DNA from: Notospermus geniculatus
Lineage: Eukaryota > Nemertea > Pilidiophora > Heteronemertea > Lineidae
Direction: 5' to 3'
Length of the DNA stretch: 64,000 bases
NCBI GenBank assembly: GCA_002633025.1
Contig: NMRB01000805.1
Coordinates: forward strand, 55,802 to 119,801
Shown: in pieces, positions 21,001-33,000 of the stretch
Position numbering within the stretch: position 1 is the stretch's first letter
Layout: each line of letters begins with the position of its first letter
Made by a program: the position numbers and the translations under genes
The notes under the pieces: model-generated
Seen by the model: only the letters and a program-made list of their open reading frames with translations
Told to the model about the DNA's origin: nothing
Databases searched by the model: none

Positions 21001-24000
21001 ATCAGGCTGGCCCTGCCATGGTACATAGTGAATCCCAACTGAGAGTAGATTTAGTCTATCGGATGGTACGACTGATAAGAGAAGCCCTTGATAGACTTGA
21101 GGTAAGTTAGGGAGAGTGCCATGGAGTCAGGGCTCACACTTGGGTCTGAAATTAGGGAGAAATAATGTCTCCCTCCTCAAAATTTTGGGATACTTCACTC
21201 TCAAGAGGGAGACTTCACATAAAGTTTGTTATGGACGACATATCTAACAAAGTTGTTTGATTTCAGCCTCTTTGCAAGAAATTAACACTTAATGATGATA
21301 TTTTAGGGCATTTAGGAGCAGATTTGGTCATTTTGGGGTGCAGAATATCCTTTTTAAAAAAAATTTTTTGTGACTATGTCTCCCTAGGAGTTATTTTCGG
21401 CGATTTCGATTTCGGCGAAATTTTCGCCCCACATCACCCCCAAATGTGAGCCCTGCCATGGAGGATGTTCCGCTGCATTTTGCAGGGATTGCGCTAGCCA
21501 CTCGCCATGTTCGCCAGTGCTATCAAAATGTCTGGGTGGCGATAAAATTTTCAACAGACCTCGCCACTGTGGCGAGAGCCCATAATTTCAGAGGGGTGAT
21601 AGATACATCTCTTTGCCATCCCTGAGCGTGTTTATGATGCAAAGACTGCATGTAACAGGTTCCTGCAACCCCTACACTTGAAATGGGAACAGTCCCAATC
21701 CAGACACAATGAAGCCACGTGGTCAGTCTCCAGTCAAAACAAAAGCACATGGTCAGGCCGTAGTTCTGGTCATGTGTAGTAGTCTTGCTCATGCTTCACA
21801 GTGACTGGCTAACAATTTTTTTGGCTTGGTCAGCCACAGTGGCTAGCACAACTAAAATGTGGCCAAAAAAATGAGTCAGTTAGCCACGGTGGCTAAAACA
21901 TTTTTCAGGCTAGTGCAACCCCTGATTTTGCAAAAATCGAGTTGCTTAATATAGTCATATCCTGGTCTATCATGAAATATTTTTTGTCCACAGAATATGC
22001 GTTCTGAGGAGAGTTCTCCAGGCGGATCAGGAACCTCGACACCCTCTGATTCCTCGCGAACAGGCGCTCGGGGGGAATCTGACGCCAGGCCAGCAGGTGG
22101 GGCCGCTGCAGCCACGACAGAAACTGGTACATCTACCTCCTCAGACACCAATGCTACTGGACAGAGAGTGCAGCCGTAAGATTTGATCATATTTCGTGTG
22201 TTCACCCTCAGTATTATTGTCACAACCACACCTCGTGCACATCCTCCTGACTATATGTGACCCGTCACCACAAAACGAAAACTAAGTCGCTCTGAAGTTG
22301 GCAGGTTGAGACCAAGGTTTTGTCAATTTCACGAAACTCACCAAAATACCAACTACTAAATGCAAAAAACGGGTGAAGGGAGTCAGCCCGGCTGATTCGG
22401 ATCGCCCATTCGGGCAGTTTTCTTACTGTACCTTAAAGCGAAATATGTTCGCGTGGAAAAATTCTCGCAAAAATCGCGAATTGCTGCAGTGGTCGCTAAA
22501 TTTTTTCTCCACGAATGCAGATTACCATAGACACCCACCATACGCAACGCGAATTTTGTTCTCCGCTAAACCCCACATCGATGAGTCATCAGCAACATTT
22601 GACCAATGCAGCATGGGGATTCCCATCGTGACGTCATTCCCAGACAGGGTGCGTGCAAGGTCTTAAAAAGTCTTAAATTCGGCACTTTCATTTTCAAGGC
22701 CTTAAAAAGTCATAAATTCAATAATTTCTGTGGGAAGGTCTTAAATTTCATGTCAAGGCAGTTGTAAAAAAAATTTGGTGGGAAGTGCCGGGAAATCACA
22801 TCTCTTGGCTTCTAAAAATCAAAATTTTTCTGGGGGAGGGCCCCCAGACCCCCGTCTAAGTATCCGCCTTCTTGAACACGTTGATCCCTATCATTTTTTC
22901 CTGCCGGAAACCCTCCTATGGATCTGTTCGGGTGCTTCATTTAGAAGAAAGTTGGTCTTAAATTTTGCCGATACTTGGTCTTAAAAAGTCTTAAAAAGGT
23001 CTTAAATTTGGTGCTCCACAAGCTGCACGCACCCTGCCAGAGTCTCCCTTGTGTACAGAATGAGTGTTTACACTCGCGAATATATTTCCCTGCCGAAAAT
23101 TTTTATAAGGCCCTTTTCCGCGAATATTTCTCCCCATGAATGTTGGATTTTTAGGCCATTTGTGAACATTTAGGACGTGAAAATATTTCGCTTTACGGTA
23201 TGTCATGAAGTCCGGGTCCAACCGGGGATCCAAGCCGAACCTCAGAGGTGACAGGTGCCAATGTTTCAATTGCGCCACTCTGACCACTCAGATCATCTCA
23301 TCTCTATTGCAGGAACCCTCACACTCCTGCCCTCTCCACAGCCTTGACAGAGCTGCTAGAACTACAAGAACGATTCCAACCGTGGCTGGCACAGTACAAT
23401 GAGTTATTACAAAATGATCCCGACTTTGAGGGGAAGGTGAGTACACTCTGTGTTAATCATATCAATTCAGCAAGTTGTGGAATTCCACATCATTGTGTTT
23501 TATCTCGGCTGACAAAGTCAGCTAAGCTAGTTGAATGGGCAAAACCATAGAAGTGGCGTCTGTGTGTACGTGTGTCTGTTAAACTGGCAAATTTTGTAAC
23601 TGCTGCAACTACAACCAACCTTCTTTGGTGGAGATGTTACCCTTGGTCGCATTTGGTGCCAAACCAAAAAACGAGGGTTACTCGACCTACTTTTAAGTCC
23701 ACTAAGTGCTTTAAACAAATACTGAATGTTTGCTCAGACAGGGATAATTTAGGTGAAATGATGGCACATACTGTCAGGGATATATCTAGAGCGTCCATCG
23801 TTATCATTGTCCATTGTCGTCGCAGAGATCAACTTACTCAGAAACAAATGGGAAAATGATTAGAACGAATATGTACATGTATTACAGTCTTTTGGGGTCC
23901 AAGGGTTAATTTCATACTAACGCGGAATTCGTAATAGCGAGAATTGACATACATGTCATGAAACTTTGAGAGCCAGACATTGGGTTCACAATATCTGGGA

Positions 24001-27000
24001 GTTCGTGAAATCGAGGTTCATAAGAGCGAGGGTGCGCTGTATTTGTTTTCATCGGTGCTCATTTGGACCGCCCCAGCTGAGACTAGGTCTGGGGGTCTTG
24101 TTTTTACTGATCCTCTCTGGCATGTCTGGAACTCTCTCTCCATCCAATGTGGTTTCAGATGAATAACTTTAAAATAAGTTATGCAAAGGCTTCATACTAC
24201 AGCCTGAAATGTGTTAGTCCCAGATCTGAGGATGCGATTTTGTTTGCCATATTATCGACGACTATGCAGATATTTGAGTGGCTTATTATCTGTCATTGTG
24301 TCGTTTCCCTNCTGATCCTCTCTGGCATGTCTGGAACTCTCTCTCCATCCAATGTGGTTTCAGATGAGTAACTTTAAAATAAGTTATGCAAAGGCTTCAT
24401 ACTACAGCCTGAAATGTGTTAGTCCCAGATCTGAGGATGCGATTTTGTTTGCCATATTATCGACGACTATGCAGATATTTGAGTGGCTTATTATCTGTCA
24501 TTGTGTCGTTTCCCTCCTGCTTTGTCCGCCAACAAATATCCGTCATTGTGGTAGACACTTGTCCTGCCCGCCACATATAACGAAAATTTGCCAGTGTTGA
24601 GAGTTGGAAAGATTTACCAGAAGTTGCCATGAGCGCAAGGTTGCCTGATTTTTCCACAGGCAACTCTGACATCATCGACAATCAAAGTAAATTAAAAAAA
24701 CCCTAGCTACATGTAGGTGACTTTGCATCACCCTAGATTACCTGCATAACTGCAAATTGACTTTGAGTGCGAATATCGCAGTTGAAAATGATGTTGGCTT
24801 GTCTCATTGCCAGAAAAAGTGGCCCCGTACAACCAAAAATTTTCGTTGATTGACTAGCTGAAAACGACCAAATGCATATTTCAAGTAAATGAGTAGAAGA
24901 CCTGGGGCCGTATGCAGAAAACATCTTAAGGGAAAACTTCCCTTATTTTGAAACAATAGTTTAAGGGAAATTTTACACTTAAAGCCCCGCAGTATTGAAT
25001 TTTACGATATTTTCAAAAAGTTAGGAGAGTGCACATAGTGGTCCCAAAGCCTCGTGAAGGTCCCCAAAATGTGTGCCCGATATGCACTTCACAGAATCAA
25101 GGCCTAGTTTTCAGCACGCATTGGAAAAAACTGCGGGAGAGCTCTAATGTATTCTGACAGAGCGTAGTACATTTTACACTACGCTGACGTCGTGCGAGAA
25201 TCGCGGCGATGATTTGCGTTTTTCACATTCAATACAGTGGGGCTTTAAGATATTTTGTGCATATGGCCCCTGGTGTTTTCTTGCAAGGTTCCTTGTATGA
25301 TCGGCACAGTTCGATTGTCTATTGATCCATGTCACTTTGTCAGTTACATGTAGTAGGCTACAGGGGTGAGGTCAAGCAGGAATGTTCTCTGAACCTGTGC
25401 CTGGTAAAGGAAGCACTGATGAAGATCAAATTCTTACTCTGTGAAATTCATGCGGTAGATACAGTGGTGTGAATTAATATTCGAACAGAGGGAATTCAGC
25501 TTTTCATAAGGCAAACTGTATCCAATATCTATATCAAAAGTATCTGAAATCAGTCCTAGAATGCACTCCTCTAGTCTGATATGTTTTCGCTGAATTCAGA
25601 TACTGCATATCACGAGAATGGCGAAAATATCGAAATTTGACATTTCGTGAGATTTGCTGTTATCACCATTTTGTCTGGATATTTTGTGGAATTTTTTCCC
25701 CTTGCAACAACATGTTGAATGAGGGTATTACCTGACAGCGTTTGGAAACAGAAGTTGATATTCATACACCTGTGATTCAAGTTTGATGTCTTTGATATTT
25801 TCCAATATGTCAAATTTTGATATTTTCACCACTTTCGTTATATCCAGCATCTGAATTCAGCAGAAACATATCAGACTAGAGGAGTGCATATCTAGGACTG
25901 ACTTCAAATACTTTTGATATAGATATTGGAATACAGAAGTGACAAATTTTGCTGAATTCCCTCTGTTCAAATATTAATTCACACCACTGTATAATGTTAT
26001 TCAAGGCTGACCCTTTGGCTACTTTATGGTCCTTTTGCATCTTAACATATTGCAAAACGCCTGTCTGAACTGTCTGCCGCAAATACAATAAAGGATGAAA
26101 TTACTGCTGTGATTCACGACATTGAGAAACTCGGCTAGCGGCAGCATTGCAATCACCAAGTAATACAAGAGTTCTGCTAAACCACCTTCTGCCATCGATG
26201 AATCGGTCGCAAGAAGTATAGCTTTACATACAGCAAGTGGAGAAACGAGCACAAAGAATGCCACACTCACTATCAACAACATGATGGTCATACTGTTGAG
26301 ACTCTTGGTTGTCGATCCTCCTGAATTTTGTAATTGACTCCGTTTGTTCCGACTTTTGATGACATTATACAGGATTGAGATGTTACAGAAGATGATGAAG
26401 ACGAAGGGGAGGCAGAAGGAAACAATGTTGTAAAGATAAAGGTTGGCTGCGGAAAGCTGATTCCCGGTCTTATAGTCAATATAACCAGTATAAAAACAGA
26501 ATCCTGACTTGTGATCGATTTGTTGAAGGAGTTGGTGACCAAAAACAGCAAAATGCATCATTAACACACTCATCATCGCAGTAAAGGTCCATCTTCTAGT
26601 ACAGAGGACAATAGCTTTCAAAGGATATGTTACAGATATCCATCTTTCGATAGTAACCAGCACAACCATCCAATGAGAAGATGATGGCGTGATGGTAGAG
26701 AAAAATGAATACAGAGGACAGGCTGCCTCAGTCCATGTATCAAACAAAGTAAAAGGCACGTGCCCAAGTGAGGATAAAGTTTCCCTCAGGGGTTCGCAAA
26801 AAAAAGTAGCTGTGTCAGATAAGGCGAGAGCTATGAGTAATATTCTGGTTGACTCCTGCCCTATTTTGCTGACAGTTACCACTGCAATTGTTAATGAATT
26901 TAATATTGTTCCTAATATAATCATTGTAGGTATCAATTTTTCAATGGCTTTTGTCATTGGCCACAGCTTGAGAAATAACAAATACTGTACGTCATTATAA

Positions 27001-30000
27001 ATGTCAAACTCGTTTCTTGGTATGAAATCTTTGCCTCCAGTTTCATTTATGTCACCAACAGCCTAGAATCAGAAACATTGACATTTCAGTGGAAGTTATA
27101 AGTGAAAATGGGTTAAGTGCACTTGGGATCGCATACAGCACATTTCTGGAGAGGCAACAGTGTTCCCATCCCATAAAGATGAACCACAATTCTGTAAATG
27201 GAAAAATGTCCCACAGAAAATCTATTGAATATACATGTACAGTAGAAAACGCTTTAAGTCGGATTCAATTCAAGTGAATCAGAGAATTTCATCTGACTCA
27301 GAAGAAATCCGTCTTATGTAAGTCGGATAAAATCCAAGTTGTGTAAAAGTCGGTTACAGGAAAATTCGTCNACCAGACTATTAAAAAAACATGGACTGAC
27401 GAGTTGTGAGGGCGCAATCCAACTTGCACAATACAAATGTATTAGAAGGGAACAGGCCATTTCATCTAAGATTGCCGAAAATCCGACCTGTAGTGTCCAA
27501 CTTACCGTACATGTATGCGATTATTTTTTATTGGAATAACATACAAAAGTCGGGACTTCTTGAAGTCATCCGAGATGGGCGATTTTTGGACTTGCGTGTC
27601 TCCGACTTGAGCGTTTTCTTACTGTACCGTGCAAATATTTTTGCAGCTAAAATATTTTGCTGTGAGGTTAAAAAAGGTACATTATTCACGAGGAATGTTG
27701 TTTGTTGTTGTGGCCTGCAATATAAACAGCTGATAATTCACAAATTGTGGAAATGCAGGCTGCACAGCATCCTAGGAGACGGATCCAGCCGATGGTGCAT
27801 ACAGTAGCCTCAGTTATTTGGCACGGCCTAACCCGCTGGCCATAGAGGACACTGTTCATGGCCAGCTGTGTTGCCTGGCCAGACCCGAAGGCCATAGACT
27901 ATAGAGGATTTTCTTCATGACCTTTTGGGTTGCACAGCCACCCCCGACTCCGGGGGAAATAGAAGACGCCCTCCATGGCCAATGAGGAATTTGCAAACGA
28001 GCGCCACTTGGAAATAATGTGACCAGCTGTACATCTTTTTTTAGCGTACTGGGTTCTCGCATTTACTTTGCTGTGTTGTGGCCATGTAGAATTAGCGGAA
28101 TCAGCAGATCCGGCGTGTTGACGTTGCGTCATGAGAAAATGACCTGTACATTTTTCTACAGAAATAATGACACAAAAATGTTGCTATTATCGCCATCGTA
28201 TCTCTTATTTTAAGAAAAAACGTAATGAGATTAAAAGAAAATTTCATCTGCTACACGATGATCTAAGTTTTACTGTCGGGTGACCAAAACAAACGGGGTA
28301 TTTTCATGCCAGAAATAAAAGGAAATAACGTAACAAAAAGAACATTTTGGTCACAGCGCTCGCAGCGACGCCGTGTGGTGCTAATACAGCGCCGTCCTCA
28401 TTGCTTGGAGCAATGCCTTTTGGGGTAAAAAATCAAGGGGTTCCCCATTGGCTTAGGTGTACCTCATCTTTTATGGTTGTCTCTTCCATGATTCTGAGGG
28501 TGTCCATTGAAAAGATCTTAATCCGACTCCATATCCTAGTATGATGCTGATTCCTCTAGAATCCATCCATATGAAGACCATTTCATTGTCAACACAACTA
28601 CCGTCATTTTCCCAGTCGGTTTATTGGCCCAATTTGTTCATCACCTATTCCGTTCGTAACACATTGAATAGTTCTTGGAAAGAGTCCAGGTTTGTGTTTC
28701 ATCTGGCCATGTCAGGGGGCCTAGTAATAGTATCATTCTCGTATGATCACAGAAACTTTGAACATTTTGAATACGTTGTGCCTGGAATATTCCGTTGGCT
28801 GATTTGCCAGTCTCTTCATCATTTCGATTCGTTGCGTCAAATGGATCACGTCCTCAATCATAAAGGAAATATGAATTCATGAAGCCTATGCGAACTAATG
28901 CCAGAAGTTAAACTATATACTAGGAAACAAAAAAACTTCGGATACGTGGATAAAATGACTGTCATGAATTATTGCATTCAGAAAATTACTACTGTTGGAA
29001 AAAATTATTTACAAGATACAAGTACTAATGCCTGTTAGGGTAACCAGGGGATCAAATTACAGTAGAACTTGCATATATCTCACTCAGTTGGACGGGCATG
29101 AAATAATAACAGGTTTCTAAGGTGAAAGACATAGCTTCCTACCGGATTCGAACCCACGGATCCTCGCATGAGGCATCAATGACCAGCACTCAGGGGCAGC
29201 ACGCCTTAACCACTAGGCCAAATCCCCATCTTCAAAAATAAAAAGATGGTTCAACATGTTCAATGATCCATGTTAAACGAGGCGTTCTTCAGCACCCTGT
29301 GAGCAGTCCAATCTCCGAACCCAAACAGTTAGCCTGGTTGGCCGAAGGCCAAAAGGGCTTATGCTGTGCTTAGATGCCTTTTTGGTGGTCTGTCGTGAGT
29401 GCGTGCATGCGTAACATTTTGCCTCGTCTGCACTCTAGCACCTTCAGTTTTTGACGCATCATTTTCATATTGCATACAGGGTCAGGCCACGCAGAGGTTA
29501 ACATCAGGAGCAAAATTTGAAACATCATGAAATGACTTCCAATGTGCCTGATCTTAAAGCCAAGATTCCAAATTGTACAGAACAGAAAGAATTATTGAAT
29601 TATCTCAACTAGAACAAAAGTTATGGACATTTGAATTCATTGTGGATGACGAGAATGAAGAGATGTTTTTCCCACCTGATTCTGTACCATAGGAAAGGGC
29701 CTACTGAGTAACTATNGGAATTGTACTTTAAAAGTAGTTTTGATTTATTTCTACTTTAGGAAAGGAAGAAAAATCACAACAACACTTAGCAATCCAGTTG
29801 TAGGTAACAAATTTATTTCATAAAACAGGGTCGTGCGTAACATTACATGAACTTCGTGGAATGACCCATATATACCGTATTATATATATTATATATATAA
29901 AAGTAGCTAGATTCAATTTGTATGTACGTCGTCATATGTACCCGGGATATATGGCGTATGCCGTATGTATGGCATACGTACGGCATATACTCGGCGGACA

Positions 30001-33000
30001 CATTTTTCCGTACGTAAGCCATACGTACACTGGACGTCCAGAGGATGGTCCATTGTACTATACGGCGGATATAAAAGTGGCTGTACGTCCGCCGTATGTA
30101 CGTCATTTTGCCTGTGAGGCCTTTATTGCAAATTTGATTCGATATAAATCCTTAGTGTGAACACGGCATTACCAGGGTGTTCAAAAGTTTTTAGAGTAGG
30201 AGGCTGTATTGGAAAAAGTAGGAGGCTGTGGAATTTGCCACAGACGCAGACAATAAGTAGTTATTTTACTCTGCCTTGGACAGAATAGGAGTACCAGGGC
30301 AAAATACAGCAAAAGTGTCCCTCCGTTACCGCGTGGCCTGGCCCATACAGTGTGTGCATTAATATTCGAACAGAGGGAATTCAGCTTTTCATTTATAGGC
30401 AAAATTAGCCGCTTCTGTATTCCAGTATCTATATCAAACGTATTTGAAGTCAGTCCTAGATATGCATTCCTCTAGTTTGATGGGTTTTCACTGAATTCAG
30501 GTATTGCATATCACGAGAACGGTGAAAATATCGAAATTTGACATATTTCTTGAGATTTGCTATTATCAACATTTTGTCTGGATATTTTGTACTTTTTTCT
30601 CTTGCAACAACAGAGGCCTGTAAGGCAAAGAGACTTGCCCAAAGTCTCACACCACAATGGGATTCGAACCCAAGACACTCTGACGGCTAGTCGGAGACCT
30701 GAGCCACTACACCACTGTTGCTTCAAGGTTTACTGAAATGTGGACAGCCATTTCTGTACCAGGCATCAATTCAATAATTCCACTCCGTGTCCATTTTATA
30801 AAAATCGCTACCGGACATGCATCATTTTCGTGATCATCGCCCGGATCTCCTGCAATGGGCGATAAACTTCTGATCAAAACGGAAATGTGAACGTTGCGGT
30901 CGATTGTGATGTTAGTCCATCTCGTTGGCGGCAATGAGTCGTCCGTTTGGCTGAAAATTTTCGTTGATTGACTTGTTGAAAACAAAATCAAACGCATATT
31001 TCAAGCAAACGAGTAAAAATCAGATCTGGTATTTTCTTGCAGGTTCCTTGCATGGTTGAGGTGATATTGTCTGTTGATCCATGTTGTCACTTCAATTACA
31101 TAGGCTATCCCATGTGACCCGGCACAGCAAAACCAATCGCATGTCGCTCTTAGCTTGGCACGTTGAGACCAAATGTTTGTCAGTTTCAATATTGTCTGTC
31201 TGTTATGAAATTGGAATCTATTTCTTCCATTCTCTACTGGTGTCATCTTAGTTAGTTGTGGCTCACCTTCTGAGCGACATGCGACTGGCTTTGCTGTGGA
31301 GGGTCACATATATGTGACCGTCTATGGGAAAACCTGGTCAAAGTCGTTGAACACCTCATAAAAAACACCGGTCTGTTGGTGGCAAATAAAGCCTTATCGA
31401 TCGTGCACCAAAGATCAGGTATGGTCAAGGCCTATGTCACTCCCCAGCGACTTTGGCCGGGTTTTCCCATAGACGGTCACATATATTACATAAGGTCACC
31501 GAGACCTTGCATTGCCTAAGGGATCTAGCTCCTCCAACCTTGTCATGTCAAGTGTCAGTGTCAGGACATCGTCAATTCAAAGATATCAACGGCCTCCTAC
31601 AGGAGAAGCTGGACCTAGGCAATTGGCTGGCCTCTTTGACCATACTACAACTGTGATTTCGGTGGATATGGCTTTCAAATTAGGTATGAAATCAATTGAA
31701 GGCCTCTATTTTATGGCTCAGAAAAAAGAACTTGTTGATTTTGAATTGATCAAAATGGATGCCAACTGTTGCCCTGCATTAACCGGCCAATCAGAGATTG
31801 CGAATGTCACATGTTCGTCAATCACGGACCAGCCCGCGTTTCTGCAAAGGACGGAATCTGGCAGGAAAAGTGACCATCATCATAATTATGGTAATATACC
31901 ACACACCCTCGGTCGTCAGGAGCTAGGCGGGTTTTTGTACACACATCAGAAATTCACGTTACGCAATGGACACATTTCAAATTAATCCGGGCGCGAAAGG
32001 GATAAAGTACATGTATCTTGCAAAGTAGACTTTGGAGAAAAAAATGAAAAAAACGTCCACAAATATTTGACTTCACAAAAATTTGCAGATCATCTAGCAA
32101 ATGAGAAGATATTTTTCTTGATAAATCATCTGGTTACCGGAACTTGCTCGTCTGTTTGCATGTTAGCATATTGAGAAACGCCTGTCTGAATTGTCTGCCA
32201 CAAATACAATAAAGGATGAAATTACTGCTGTGATTCACGACATTGAAAAATTCAGCTACCGGTAACAGAAACAACATTGTGGAAAATATAGCTTGTGATA
32301 CACTACCGTCCACTGTGTTGTACAAACCAATTATAATTTTACACACAGCAACTGGAGAAACGAGCACTAAGAATGCCACACTCACTGTCAACAACATGAT
32401 GGTCATACTGTTGAGGCTCTTGGTTGTCGATCCTCCTGAATTTTGTAATTGTCTCCGTTTGTTCCGACTTTTGATGACATTATACAGGATTGAGACGTTA
32501 CAGAAGATGATGCAGATGAAGGGGAGGCAGAATGATGCTGTTAAGAATATTGTCTATTATGAACAGCAGCCGACGCATGACAACGTAATCGGGATAACTA
32601 CAATATCCAAACTTTGAATCGATTCGTGTGAGCAGGTGATGACCAAAAACAGTAAAATGCATCATGATCACACTCGCAATAGCAACACAGGTCCATTTTC
32701 TTGTACAGAGGACCATGGCCTTCAAGGGGTATGTCACAGATATCCATCTTTCGATAGTGACCAGCACAACCATCCAATGAGATGATGACGGGGTGATCAT
32801 AGAGAAAAATGAGTAGAGAGGACAGGCTGCGTCGGTCCATGTCTCAAAAACAAATGTAGACTCGATAAGACCAAACGTGGATAAAGTTTCTTTTAGGGGA
32901 TCACAAAAAAAGGTAGCTGTGTCGGATAAGGCGAGAGCTATGAGTAATATTCTGGTTGACTCCTGGCCTATTTTGCTAACACTTACCACTGCAATTGTTA

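Larger units (their letters stand above)
27063..28462 (-). other. Intron of receptor copy 1
   Basis: Holds a pogo-like MITE (27240-27624) and a GGAACCGGAG-family MITE (28060-28400), which explain why it is 0.9 kb longer than the 497-bp intron of copy 3. Confidence 0.65.

Noticed and set aside
24095-24600. ORFs of 74 and 82 residues repeated in tandem
   Set aside because: They are the same sequence read twice in the duplicated block around the N at 24311; no family signal.
31512-31985. 157-residue plus-strand ORF
   Set aside because: The same sequence in the neighbouring tandem unit (36440-36635) has in-frame TGA and TAA, so the frame is not maintained. Part of duplicated receptor 3' flank.
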